Source of the DNA: Meridianimarinicoccus sp. MJW13
Lineage (GTDB): Bacteria; Pseudomonadota; Alphaproteobacteria; Rhodobacterales; Rhodobacteraceae
Length of the DNA stretch: 64,000 bases
Direction of reading: 5' to 3'
Assembly: GCF_014901205.1 (NCBI RefSeq)
Contig: NZ_JACNMU010000007.1
Location: 186,001-250,000, forward strand
Positions within the stretch are counted from its first letter, which is position 1; the number at the start of each line of letters is the position of its first letter. The notes under the pieces were generated by a model that ran no database searches, was not told the DNA's origin, and worked only from the letters and a program-made list of their open reading frames with translations. Shown here one piece after another: positions 1-8,408 of this stretch. The translations under genes were made by a program, and so were the position numbers.

Positions 1-345
1 AAATGCGATGTCTACCCGGCGCAGATGTCCGGCGGCCAGCAACAGCGCGCCGCCATCGCCCGCGCGCTCTGCATGGAGCCGCAGGCGCTTCTGTTCGACG
101 AGCCGACCTCGGCGCTCGACCCCGAGCTTGAACAGGAAGTCATCAAGGTTATCAAGGATCTGGCCGCTGAAGGCCGCACCATGCTGATCGTGACCCACGA
201 CATGCGCATGGCCCGCGACATCTCCAGCCACGTGGTGTTCCTGCACCATGGGCTGATCGAGGAACAGGGGCCGCCCGAGACGTTGTTCGATGCACCGGGC
301 TCGGACCGGCTGCGCCAGTTCCTGTCCCATTCTCAACCGGCGTAG
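1..345 (+). CDS. Amino-acid ABC transporter ATPase, 3' part
   Basis: C-terminal portion of an ABC ATPase; the reading frame is open from the first base, so the gene starts to the left of the window. It hydrolyses ATP to power import of a polar amino acid or amine by the membrane components encoded downstream. The visible part starts just before the signature motif (MSGGQQQRAAIARAL), followed by Walker B and D-loop (LLFDEPTSALDPE) and the switch histidine (IVTHDM). This arrangement is typical of the HisP/GlnQ class. A signal-peptide binding protein follows 34 bases later, so the gene belongs to the same transporter operon. The Walker A part lies outside the window, so completeness cannot be judged. 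Confidence 0.95.
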   Translation, partial: KCDVYPAQMSGGQQQRAAIARALCMEPQALLFDEPTSALDPELEQEVIKVIKDLAAEGRTMLIVTHDMRMARDISSHVVFLHHGLIEEQGPPETLFDAPGSDRLRQFLSHSQPA

Positions 346-379
346 ACCGGGTCCAACCAAACCAACACGGGAGTTTTCT

Positions 380-1096
380 ATGAAAAAACTGCTACTTGGC
401 ACCGCCGCCCTGGCGCTGACCGCAACTGTTGCCACAGCGGATGTGGTGCGCATGGGCACCGAAGGCGCCTACCCTCCGTACAACTTCATCAATGATGCGG
501 GCAACGTCGACGGCTTCGACGTTGACGTCGGCAACGAAGCCTGCGCCCGCGCCAACCTGACCTGTGAATGGGTCACCAACGAATGGGACAGCATCATCCC
601 CAACCTCGTGTCGGGCAACTACGACACCATCGTCGCGGGCATGTCGATCACCGCCGAACGCGACGAGGTCATCGATTTCACCCAGAACTATGCGCCGCCG
701 GATCCCTCGGCCTATGTTGCCATGTCCGAGGACGTGGACCTGAACGCTGGCGTGATCGCGGCCCAGACCGGCACGATCCAGGCCAGCCATGTGGCCGAAA
801 GCGGGGCGACGCTGGTGGAATTTTCCACGCCAGACGAAACCATCGCCGCGGTGAAGAACGGCGAAGTGGACGCGGTGATTGCCGACAAGGGGTTTCTTGA
901 GCCCTTCGTGGCCGAAGATGCCGACCTGATGTTCGTCAGCGAAGACGTGATCCTGGGCGGCGGCCTGGGCATCGGCCTGCGTGAAAGCGACGGCGATTTG
1001 AAAGCCACGCTGGACGCCGCGATCCAGTCCATGAAGGACGACGGCACGCTGAACGAGCTGATCCAGAAATGGCTGCCCGCCAGCGCCTTGTTCTGA
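380..1096 (+). CDS. Periplasmic amino-acid/amine-binding protein of ABC transporter
   Basis: Family 3 extracellular solute-binding protein of 238 residues. Residues 1-20 form a signal peptide (MKKLLLGTAALALTATVATA), so the protein is periplasmic. The mature part has the hallmarks of the HisJ/ArgT class: GTEGAYPPYNF near the N-terminus, then GFDVDVGNEAC and MSITAERDEVIDFT. The class captures basic or polar amino acids and sometimes opines or polyamines; the exact ligand cannot be read from the sequence. I chose the ATG at 380, which starts the signal peptide, over an in-frame codon at 290 inside the ATPase gene. A strong hairpin follows the stop, which would favour a higher level of this subunit than of the permeases. 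Confidence 0.93.
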   Translation: MKKLLLGTAALALTATVATADVVRMGTEGAYPPYNFINDAGNVDGFDVDVGNEACARANLTCEWVTNEWDSIIPNLVSGNYDTIVAGMSITAERDEVIDFTQNYAPPDPSAYVAMSEDVDLNAGVIAAQTGTIQASHVAESGATLVEFSTPDETIAAVKNGEVDAVIADKGFLEPFVAEDADLMFVSEDVILGGGLGIGLRESDGDLKATLDAAIQSMKDDGTLNELIQKWLPASALF

Positions 1097-1128
1097 TCCG
1101 GTCACGCGACCAGACGTGAGATTGCCAG

Positions 1129-1158
1129 GCGGCCCGGTTGATCCCTCGACCGGGCCGC
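1129..1158 (+). promoter_or_regulatory. Intercistronic hairpin after binding-protein gene
   Basis: A perfect 10-base stem (GCGGCCCGGT at 1129-1138 with ACCGGGCCGC at 1149-1158) can be extended by two pairs inward. It is not followed by a T-tract. It lies in the 170-base gap between the binding-protein gene and the first permease gene, inside an operon. Such structures commonly protect the 3' end of the abundant binding-protein message or partly attenuate the permeases; that role is inferred. Confidence 0.6.
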
Positions 1159-1266
1159 TCCATGACAGGGCACGGCTGCAAATGGCGTTGGTTGCCGGGT
1201 GACAAGCCCCAAGACCGCCGCCATACTGCACCGACTGTCCCACGACGATGATCGGTTCCGCTCTCA

Positions 1267-2148
1267 GTGTTCGACTTCTGCACAGACCCCGACGCGATTG
1301 AAGGAATGACCTGGCTTGCCTGTTACCTGACCACGGGCAAGCACATGGCGTTCTACACCTCCTTCGGGACGGTGCTGCTGTTGCTTGCGATCACGGCCCC
1401 CATCGCGCTGCTGTTCGGCTTTTTCGGTGCTGTTGCAGCCCGGTCGCAGATTGCGCCGCTGCGTTGGCTGGGCAAGGGCTATACCGCCATGGTGCGCGGC
1501 GTGCCGGACATCGCGTTTTTCCTGTTCGTACCGATCGCCATGGATCAGGGGTTCGAATGGCTGCGGCACAAGACCAAATGCCCCGACTGGGAATTCCCGG
1601 TGCGCCAGGGCAGCGACTTCGTGGTCTGCGATATCGCCAAGCTGCCGCAATCAAGCTCGGCCCAATGGGTGCATGAGGCTTATGGCTTCACGCTGGCGGT
1701 GCTGGCCTTCGCGGTGGTGTTCGGCGCCTTTGCGGCCAACGTGTTGTATGGCGCCATGAACGCGGTGCCGCGCGGACAGGTGGAAACCGCCGAGGCCTAT
1801 GGCATGTCCCGGCATCAGACTTTCTGGCGCATCGTGGTGCCGCAGATGTGGGTCTATGCCCTGCCCGGCCTGTCGAACCTCTGGCAGATCCTGATCAAGG
1901 CGACACCGCTGCTGTTCCTGCTGGGGGTCGAGGATATCGTCTATTGGGCGCGGGAACTGGGCGGTTCGAAAACCTCGACCTACGCCTATCCGCATCCCGA
2001 CTGGCGGCTGTATTACTTCACGGCGCTACTGGTCTTCTACCTGACCCTGACCTCGCTGTCGGAACGGTTCTTCTCGGGCATGACGACCCGCCTGTCCCGT
2101 GGGCAGGCCACCATGGGCGGCGACGCCCAGCGAAAGGCCGAGGCATGA
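1267..2148 (+). CDS. ABC transporter permease 1 (HisQ/GlnP type)
   Basis: Inner-membrane permease of 293 residues in a polar amino-acid-type importer. It has several hydrophobic segments, starting around residues 32-58, and the EAA cytoplasmic loop that docks the ATPase around residues 170-190 (ETAEAYGMSRHQTFWRIVVP). A roughly 50-residue hydrophilic insertion after the first helices, with cysteines, is larger than in enteric HisQ. The start is a GTG at 1267; the only good ATG is 13 codons inside and would remove a conserved-looking N-terminus, so GTG is preferred with moderate certainty. The stop overlaps the start of the next permease by ATGA, which indicates translational coupling. Partner: the following gene. 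Confidence 0.9.
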   Translation: MFDFCTDPDAIEGMTWLACYLTTGKHMAFYTSFGTVLLLLAITAPIALLFGFFGAVAARSQIAPLRWLGKGYTAMVRGVPDIAFFLFVPIAMDQGFEWLRHKTKCPDWEFPVRQGSDFVVCDIAKLPQSSSAQWVHEAYGFTLAVLAFAVVFGAFAANVLYGAMNAVPRGQVETAEAYGMSRHQTFWRIVVPQMWVYALPGLSNLWQILIKATPLLFLLGVEDIVYWARELGGSKTSTYAYPHPDWRLYYFTALLVFYLTLTSLSERFFSGMTTRLSRGQATMGGDAQRKAEA

Positions 2149-2984
2149 GCTGCTGGGACACCATTCAGGACTATGGCCTGCGGTCCATTGGCATTGGCGA
2201 ACGCCTGTTGCCGAAATCCGACTTCACCCTGTGCCAGCAGTTCACGCTGATCGGCTCGGGCATGCTGTGGAATATCTATTTCGGGCTGCTGGCGCTGTTG
2301 CTGGGGTTTTTCCTGGCCACTGCCGTGGCTCTTGGCAAGGCTGCGCCCAACCCGCTGATCCGCAAGCCGTCAGAATGGTTCATCTTCCTGTTCCGTGGCT
2401 CGCCCCTGTTCATCCAGTTCTTCCTGGCCTACCAGGCCTTCGTGATGCTGCCGCGCAACGGGATCGAGATCAATCTGGGCATTGTCGAACTGACCGCCCA
2501 GACCCGCTGGTTGACCAAGGCCTGGGCCGGGGCGCTGATCGTGCTGTTCCTGAACACGTCGGCCTATGCCGGGGAAATCTTCTATGGCGCCCTGCGCTCG
2601 GTCCCGAAGGGAGAGCTTGAGGCCGCCGACGCTTACGGCCTGTCGGGCTGGGCCAAGTTCCGGCGCATCACCTGGCCCACCATGCTGCGGCTGGCCTGGC
2701 CATCCTACACCAACGAGGCGATCTTCCTGTTCCATGCCACGGCGCTGGTGTTCTTTTCGGGCTTTCCGGCCTGGCAACAGATGGGCGACGCGCTGTATTA
2801 CGCGAATTACTTCGCCGACAAGACCTTCAACCCCTTCGTGCCCTACCCCATCTTCGCGGGCTATTTCATCGTGCTGACCCTCTGCGTTATCGCGCTGTTC
2901 GGCTATATCAACCGGCGCCTGAACCGGCACCTTCCGGCCACGCAACGGCGCCGCCTGCGCATCCGCCCGCAAGTCATCCGGTAA
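2145..2984 (+). CDS. ABC transporter permease 2 (HisM type)
   Basis: Second permease of the same importer, 279 residues, forming a heterodimeric channel with the preceding gene product. It has hydrophobic segments at about residues 44-66, 80-110 and 130-150 and near the C-terminus. The EAA loop (ELEAADAYGLSGWAKFRRIT) lies at about residues 155-175. The ATG at 2145 overlaps the upstream stop as ATGA, which fixes the start. A longer open frame begins at 1848 but runs inside the first permease and is a shadow. The C-terminus is strongly basic. A glutamine-synthetase-like gene follows after 4 bases, tying transport to gamma-glutamyl ligation. Confidence 0.92.
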   Translation: MSCWDTIQDYGLRSIGIGERLLPKSDFTLCQQFTLIGSGMLWNIYFGLLALLLGFFLATAVALGKAAPNPLIRKPSEWFIFLFRGSPLFIQFFLAYQAFVMLPRNGIEINLGIVELTAQTRWLTKAWAGALIVLFLNTSAYAGEIFYGALRSVPKGELEAADAYGLSGWAKFRRITWPTMLRLAWPSYTNEAIFLFHATALVFFSGFPAWQQMGDALYYANYFADKTFNPFVPYPIFAGYFIVLTLCVIALFGYINRRLNRHLPATQRRRLRIRPQVIR

Positions 2985-2988
2985 CGCC

Positions 2989-4302
2989 ATGGAGATCGAG
3001 ACCAAAAGCCTGCGCACCGCCTGTGCCGATCTCAACGGCCAGATGCGCGGCAAGCGTCTGCCGGGCTCTCAGGCGGCGATGCTGGAATACGGTGGCCAGC
3101 GGATGCCGCTGTCGGCACTGTCGCTGGACATCTGGGGCCGCGATGTCGAAGACAGCCCGCTGGTCTTTGCCTCGGGCGATGCCGACGGGCAGTTGCGCTG
3201 CACCGAGCGCGGCCCGGTGCTGATGCCCTGGCTGGACCAGCCCGCCACCCTGATCCCCATGTGGATGTATACCGAAGACGGCAATCCGTTTCAGGCCGAT
3301 CCGCGCCACGCGCTGGCCCGCGTGCTGAAGCGCTTCGACCGCAAGGGCTGGAAGGTGGTGGCGGGCACCGAGATCGAATTCACCCTGGTGGACGACCGCA
3401 CCGGCAAGCTGGCCCCGGTGCATGCGCCCGGCGTCGGACGGCCCCTGTTCGCGGGCGAGATCACCGGCGTGGCCGAGATGGACCGCTTCGCCGCCTTCTT
3501 CGATGACCTGTACGACGGCGCCGAGGCCATGGGGCTACGCCCGCTGGCGGCGTCTTCCGAGGGCGGGATCGGGCAGTTCGAGGTCAGCCTGCAGCACGGA
3601 CCCGCCATGCGCATGGCCGATGACACCTGGCTGTTCAAGACTTTGGTGCGCGGCATGGCACGCAAGCACGGCATGGCCGCAACCTTCCTGGCCAAGCCCT
3701 TCGACGGCGACGCGGGCAACGGGCTGCATGTGCATTTCTCGATCACCGACAGCAAGGGCCGCAACCTGTTCGACAACGGCGTGATGACCGGCACCGCACT
3801 GCTGCATCACGCGGTGGCCGGGCTGATCGCGGGCATGCCGGGCGCCACGCTGATCTTCGCGCCCCACGCCCACAGCTATGACCGGTTCGCGCCCTACAGC
3901 CATGCCCCCACCGGCGCCAGCTGGGGCTACGAGAACCGCACCACCGCCATCCGCATTCCCGGCGGCGCCAACGCCCATCGCCGGATCGAGCATCGCATGG
4001 CCGGCAGCGACACCAATCCCTATCTGGTGATGGCCGCCATCCTGGGCGCGGCCTTCATGGGGCTGGAAGACGAGTTGACCCCGCCCGAGCCGATCATGGG
4101 CAATGCCTATGGCCAGCGCGTGTTGATGATCCCCACCGACTGGGACGAGGCCATCGCCCGCTGGGAATCCTCGCCCAAGATGGCCCGGATCTTTCCCGGC
4201 CTGCTGATCGACATGCTGCAACGGCTGAAACGTCAGGAACAGCGGCTGTGCGAGGGCCTGTCGCCCGAACGGCTGGCGCTGGAAACCTTCGAGGCCGTCT
4301 GA
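2989..4302 (+). CDS. Glutamine synthetase-like gamma-glutamyl-amine ligase 1
   Basis: Glutamine synthetase superfamily protein of 437 residues. The ATP/metal-binding signatures are clear: AGTEIEF (about residue 125), EGGIGQFEVSL, GNGLHVHFS, ENRTTAIRIP and RIEHRMAGSDTNPYL. The protein is about 30 residues shorter than GlnA, lacks the adenylylation-tyrosine region of GlnA-I and resembles PuuA-type enzymes that join glutamate to an amine. It probably acts in the cytoplasm on an amine imported by the adjacent ABC system. It starts 4 bases after the second permease and is followed after 123 bases by a second paralogue. Substrate is unknown: putrescine, another polyamine, an ethanolamine-type amine or an amino acid are all possible. 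Confidence 0.88.
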   Translation: MEIETKSLRTACADLNGQMRGKRLPGSQAAMLEYGGQRMPLSALSLDIWGRDVEDSPLVFASGDADGQLRCTERGPVLMPWLDQPATLIPMWMYTEDGNPFQADPRHALARVLKRFDRKGWKVVAGTEIEFTLVDDRTGKLAPVHAPGVGRPLFAGEITGVAEMDRFAAFFDDLYDGAEAMGLRPLAASSEGGIGQFEVSLQHGPAMRMADDTWLFKTLVRGMARKHGMAATFLAKPFDGDAGNGLHVHFSITDSKGRNLFDNGVMTGTALLHHAVAGLIAGMPGATLIFAPHAHSYDRFAPYSHAPTGASWGYENRTTAIRIPGGANAHRRIEHRMAGSDTNPYLVMAAILGAAFMGLEDELTPPEPIMGNAYGQRVLMIPTDWDEAIARWESSPKMARIFPGLLIDMLQRLKRQEQRLCEGLSPERLALETFEAV

Positions 4303-4425
4303 ACACTGGACGCTTGCACCGCACGGGGCTAGCGTCGCTGCACGCGCAAAAGATCGTGCTGACCGTGCCACGTTGCCCCGAAGCCGCAGGTCCGGCCAGG
4401 CCGACCGCAACACAGATGGAAGACC

Positions 4426-5796
4426 ATGACCAAAGCTCCGCCCGCCTGGCTCTCCGAGGCCCCCGAAGCCGCCCGCAGCTTTCTGGAGGGCCATCGGCTG
4501 GACGAGGTCGAATGCATCATCTCGGACCTGCCCGGCATCGCGCGCGGCAAGGCCGTGCCAGCCGGGAAATTCGCCCGCCAGAAGCATTTCTACCTGCCCG
4601 AGTCGATCTTCTTCCAGACCATCGCCGGCGGTTGGGGCGAAGCTGCGGGGCCTTCGGGCTTCACCGAACCCGACATGGTGCTGGTGCCGGATTACTCTAC
4701 CACCAGCGCCGCGCCCTGGACCGGCGACTGGACCCTTCAGGTCATCCATGACGCGGTGAATGCCAAGGGCGATCCGATCCCCTTCGCCCCGCGCAACGTG
4801 CTGAAACGGGTGGTGCAGGCCTATCGCGATCGCGGCCTGGAACCGGTGGTGGCGCCGGAAATGGAATTCTACCTTGTCGCCCGCAACCTTGACCCCGCCC
4901 GTGCCATCGAACCGATGCTGGGCCGCAGCGGCCGCCCGGCGGCGGCGCGGCAGGCCTATTCCATGTCGGCGGTCGATGAATACGGGCCGGTGATCGACGA
5001 CATCTATGATTTCGCCGAAGCGCAGGGCTTCGAGATCGACGGCATCACCCAGGAAGGCGGCGCCGGTCAGGTCGAGATCAACCTGCGTCACGGCGATCCG
5101 GTGAAACTGGCCGACGAAGTGTTCTACTTCAAGCGGCTGATCCGAGAGGCCGCCCTGCGCCACGATTGTTTCGCCACCTTCATGGCCAAACCGATCGAGC
5201 AGGAGCCGGGATCGGCCATGCACATCCACCATTCGGTGCTGGACAGGGCCACCGGCCAGAACATCTTTTCACAGGCCGATGGCAGCGAAGCCCCGGCTTT
5301 CCGCCATTTCATCGGCGGATTGCAGTCCCATCTGCCCGAAGCGGTGGCGATCTTTGCGCCCTATGTGAACTCCTACCGCCGCTACGTGCGCGACCACGCG
5401 GCACCGATCAACCTGGAATGGGGACGCGACAACCGCACCACCGGCATCCGGGTGCCGATCTCGGACGCGGCCTCGCGCCGTGTGGAGAACCGGTTGGCGG
5501 GCATGGATTGCAACCCCTATCTGGGCATCGCCGTGTCGCTGGCCTGCGGGTTGCTGGGGCTGGAGCACAAGGTCGAGCCGCGCGCCATGTTCAACGGCGA
5601 CGCCTACAGCGGCGAGGCGGACATGCCCTGGGGGCTGTTCTCGGCGCTGGAACTGTTCGCCGATGCCCGTGGCCTGCGCGACCTGTTGGGCGAGGATTTC
5701 GCACGGGTCTATGAGATCGTGAAAGACGCCGAATACAATGAGTTCCTGCAAGTCATCTCTCCGTGGGAACGTGAACACCTGCTGATGAACGTATGA
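4426..5796 (+). CDS. Glutamine synthetase-like gamma-glutamyl-amine ligase 2 (PuuA-like)
   Basis: Second glutamine synthetase family protein, 456 residues, and only distantly related to its upstream neighbour, so not a recent duplication. Motifs: DLPGIARGKAVP near the N-terminus (typical of the GlnA3/PuuA branch), VVAPEMEFYLV, EGGAGQVEINL, GSAMHIHHSV, DNRTTGIRVP and RVENRLAGMDCNPYL. Family knowledge indicates ATP-dependent gamma-glutamylation of an amine. The stop overlaps the start of the FAD oxidoreductase by ATGA, matching the Puu logic in which PuuA product is the substrate of oxidase PuuB. No PuuC/PuuD (aldehyde dehydrogenase, hydrolase) homologue is present in the window, so the pathway is incomplete here or uses distant genes. 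Confidence 0.9.
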   Translation: MTKAPPAWLSEAPEAARSFLEGHRLDEVECIISDLPGIARGKAVPAGKFARQKHFYLPESIFFQTIAGGWGEAAGPSGFTEPDMVLVPDYSTTSAAPWTGDWTLQVIHDAVNAKGDPIPFAPRNVLKRVVQAYRDRGLEPVVAPEMEFYLVARNLDPARAIEPMLGRSGRPAAARQAYSMSAVDEYGPVIDDIYDFAEAQGFEIDGITQEGGAGQVEINLRHGDPVKLADEVFYFKRLIREAALRHDCFATFMAKPIEQEPGSAMHIHHSVLDRATGQNIFSQADGSEAPAFRHFIGGLQSHLPEAVAIFAPYVNSYRRYVRDHAAPINLEWGRDNRTTGIRVPISDAASRRVENRLAGMDCNPYLGIAVSLACGLLGLEHKVEPRAMFNGDAYSGEADMPWGLFSALELFADARGLRDLLGEDFARVYEIVKDAEYNEFLQVISPWEREHLLMNV

Positions 5797-7097
5797 ACCT
5801 GCTGCATGAAAATGACCGGCCCGGCGTCTATCCCGACAGTTGGTACGCGGCGACCTCGGGCCCGATTGGCCCCTTCCCGGCGCTGAAGGATGAGGTGCGC
5901 ACCGATATCTGCGTGATCGGCGGCGGCTACACCGGGCTGTCGGCGGCGCTGCATCTGGCGCGGCGGGGGTTTGACGTGCGGCTGCTGGAAGCACAACGCA
6001 TCGGCTTTGGTGCCTCGGGGCGCAACGGCGGCCAGGTCGGCTCGGGCCAGCGGGTGGAACAGCCGGACCTTGAAAAGCTGATGGGCGACGCGGACGCGCG
6101 CCTGCTGTGGGACATGGGCGAAGACGCCAAGGCCCTGGTGCGCAGCCTGATCGACGACCTCAAGATCGACTGCAACTGGCGCGACGGGGTGGCCCATGTC
6201 TGCCACAACCGGGCCGGCTGGCAGCACGCCTGCACCGAGGCCGAGCATCTGCGCCGCACCTATGGCCACGACAAGCTGGAGATCCTCGGCCCGCGCGAGG
6301 TCGAGGCCGAAACCGGCTCGCAACTGTTTCGCGGCGGGGTGATCGACTGGAGCGCCGGACACCTGCACCCGCTGCGCTTTGCCATCGGTCTGGGCCGCGC
6401 CGCGCAGCATCTTGGGGTCAAGCTGCACGAGCAAAGCGAGGTAACGGAACTGGACCCCGGCGAGCAGGTCGTGGTGCGCACGTCCCAGGGCAGCGTCCGG
6501 GCCCGGCAGGTGATCCTGGCCTGCAACGGCTACCTTGGCAAACTGTCGCCCCAGGTGGCGCGGCGGGTGATGCCGATCAACAATTTCATCGTGGCCACCG
6601 AACCCCTGGGCGAGATCGCCCCCGAGATCCTGCCGCGCGACATAGCGGTGGCCGACAGCCGCTTCGTGGTCAACTACTGGCGGCGTGGCGGCGACGGACG
6701 GCTGCTGTTCGGCGGCGGCGAAAGCTATGGCTACCGGTTCCCGCGTGACATTGCGGCGCTGGTGCGCAAGCCGATGCTGGAGATCTATCCGCAACTGGCC
6801 GATGCCCGCATCACCTATGCCTGGGGCGGCACGCTGGCGATCACCCGCTCGCGCCTGCCGCATTTCCATCGGCCCGAGCGCAACGTGCTGTCAGCCTCGG
6901 GCTATTCCGGGCACGGCGTGGCGCTGGCAACGCTGGCCGGGCAGATCCTGGCCGAAACCGTCGCCGGCACGGAAGAGCGTTTTGACCTGATGGCGCGCCT
7001 GCCCACACCCGCCTTTCCCGGCGGCCCGGCAATGCGCAGCCCGTTGCTGGCGCTGGCCATGACATGGTTTTCCCTGCGCGACCGCCTAGGCATCTGA
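5793..7097 (+). CDS. FAD-dependent amine oxidoreductase (PuuB/OrdL-like, DAO family)
   Basis: Protein of 434 residues with an N-terminal dinucleotide-binding fold (ICVIGGGYTGLSAALHLA, about residues 30-50) followed by the DAO substrate domain. GASGRNGGQVGSGQR and the C-terminal SGYSGHGVALATLAG are typical of gamma-glutamylputrescine oxidase and relatives. The expected reaction is FAD/O2-dependent oxidation of a secondary or primary amine, here probably the gamma-glutamylated product of the upstream ligase. The start ATG overlaps the preceding stop (ATGA), so the two are translationally coupled. It ends the importer-ligase-oxidase operon. A sarcosine or D-amino-acid oxidase role is the main alternative. 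Confidence 0.88.
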   Translation: MNLLHENDRPGVYPDSWYAATSGPIGPFPALKDEVRTDICVIGGGYTGLSAALHLARRGFDVRLLEAQRIGFGASGRNGGQVGSGQRVEQPDLEKLMGDADARLLWDMGEDAKALVRSLIDDLKIDCNWRDGVAHVCHNRAGWQHACTEAEHLRRTYGHDKLEILGPREVEAETGSQLFRGGVIDWSAGHLHPLRFAIGLGRAAQHLGVKLHEQSEVTELDPGEQVVVRTSQGSVRARQVILACNGYLGKLSPQVARRVMPINNFIVATEPLGEIAPEILPRDIAVADSRFVVNYWRRGGDGRLLFGGGESYGYRFPRDIAALVRKPMLEIYPQLADARITYAWGGTLAITRSRLPHFHRPERNVLSASGYSGHGVALATLAGQILAETVAGTEERFDLMARLPTPAFPGGPAMRSPLLALAMTWFSLRDRLGI

Positions 7098-7178
7098 CCC
7101 CGCCCGGCTTTTCGTCATGTCACACCGCCCCGGTTTTTCGGGAAACAAGGGCATGCAATTTGCGCCAGCCATGTTATA

Positions 7179-7211
7179 CGGATTTTCGAAAGATGATTTT
7201 CAGGAAATCCG
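7179..7211. promoter_or_regulatory. Inverted repeat before aminotransferase gene
   Basis: CGGATTT (7179-7185) and AAATCCG (7205-7211) form a 7-base inverted repeat with a 19-base AT-rich spacer, ending 3 bases before the ATG at 7215. It covers the expected ribosome-binding region, where no clear Shine-Dalgarno is seen, so it could be an operator or an RNA structure that controls translation. Only the symmetry is observed; the role is inferred. Confidence 0.35.
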
Positions 7212-7214
7212 AAC

Positions 7215-8408
7215 ATGCCGCAAGCCTCTGCCCCGAACGTCTATGATGCCGAACCGATCCCCGAAGCCGCCCGCGCCGAGGTGGCCCGCCTGCTGAGCAG
7301 CGGCGATCTGTTCCGCTACACGTCCGAGGCGTCTCCGGTGGCGCTGCTGGAAGCGGAATTCGCTGAAATGATGGGCAGCCGTTACGCACTGGCCGTGGCC
7401 TCCTGCTCGGCTGCGCTGTTCCTGACGCTCAAGGCGCTGGATCTGCCGCGCGGTGCCAAGGTTCTGGTCCCGGCCTTCACCTTTGCCGCCGTCCCCTCGG
7501 CCGTGGTGCATGCGGATTGCACGCCGGTGCTGGTCGAGGTCGGGCGCGATTATCGGGTCGACATGGCCGATTTCGAAGCCAAGTTGACCGATGACGTGCA
7601 GGCCATCCTGATCTCGCACATGCGTGGCCATACATCGGATATGGATGCGATCCTGCGCCTGGCCGAAGCGCGCGGCCTGCCCGTGATCGAGGATGCGGCG
7701 CATTCGCTGGGCACCGAATGGCATGGCCGCAAGATCGGCACGCTGGGCCGGGTCGGCTGCTTCTCGTTCCAGTCCTACAAGCTGCTGAACGCGGGCGAAG
7801 GGGGCATCCTGATCACCGATGACGATGACATCGCCGCCCGCGCCGTCATCATGTCCGGCGCTTACGAGCACAATTGGAAGAAGCACGCAGCCATCTCGGG
7901 GCGAGTCGCGCACTGGCAGAACAAGCTGCCGTTGTACAACACCCGGCTCAACAACCTGTCGGCGGCGCTGATCCGGGCCCAGCTTGCCGAACTGCCACGC
8001 CGGGTGCGCGATGGCCGTGCCAATCATGACCATGTGGCCGCGCAACTGAACACCTCGCCCTGGCTGGAAGTTCCCGACGCGCTGCCGCCCGAGGTTCGGG
8101 CGCCGGATTCTCTGCAATTCAACCTTCAGGGCTTTACCGATGAAGAGGCCCGCGATTTTCAGGCCGCCGCCGCCGCGCGGGGTGTCTCGATCCAGATCTT
8201 CGGCCTGTCCACCGACAATGCCCGCGCCTTCTGGAACTGGCAGTTCCTGGATGACCGGCCCGAATTGCCCCAAACCCGCGAAATGCTGATGCGCGCCTGC
8301 GACACGCGCCTGCCCGCACGGCTGACCCGGCCCGAACTGGATTTCATTGCCGGGGCAATTCTGATGGCGGTGGCCGACGTCAAGGACACCCGCGCCTACG
8401 GCACCTAG
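7215..8408 (+). CDS. DegT/DnrJ/EryC1/StrS family PLP aminotransferase
   Basis: PLP-dependent sugar-aminotransferase family protein, 397 residues. The internal-aldimine lysine is K189 in SFQSYKLLNAGEGG. EDAAHSLG upstream holds the aspartate that contacts the PLP ring nitrogen. VASCSAALFLTLKAL binds cofactor phosphate, and PAFTFAAVPSAV is characteristic. Family members usually transaminate keto-sugars for surface polysaccharides or antibiotics, but no sugar-nucleotide gene is nearby, so the substrate is open; the amine-catabolism neighbours make a non-sugar substrate conceivable. The gene stands alone: 117 bases follow the oxidase, and its stop interlocks with that of the convergent LysR gene (shared CTAG, 8405-8408). 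Confidence 0.85.
   Translation: MPQASAPNVYDAEPIPEAARAEVARLLSSGDLFRYTSEASPVALLEAEFAEMMGSRYALAVASCSAALFLTLKALDLPRGAKVLVPAFTFAAVPSAVVHADCTPVLVEVGRDYRVDMADFEAKLTDDVQAILISHMRGHTSDMDAILRLAEARGLPVIEDAAHSLGTEWHGRKIGTLGRVGCFSFQSYKLLNAGEGGILITDDDDIAARAVIMSGAYEHNWKKHAAISGRVAHWQNKLPLYNTRLNNLSAALIRAQLAELPRRVRDGRANHDHVAAQLNTSPWLEVPDALPPEVRAPDSLQFNLQGFTDEEARDFQAAAAARGVSIQIFGLSTDNARAFWNWQFLDDRPELPQTREMLMRACDTRLPARLTRPELDFIAGAILMAVADVKDTRAYGT

Noticed and set aside
3535-5232. 565-codon open frame antisense to the two glutamine-synthetase-like genes
   Set aside because: It crosses the intergenic gap between two well-supported genes and has no recognisable domain.
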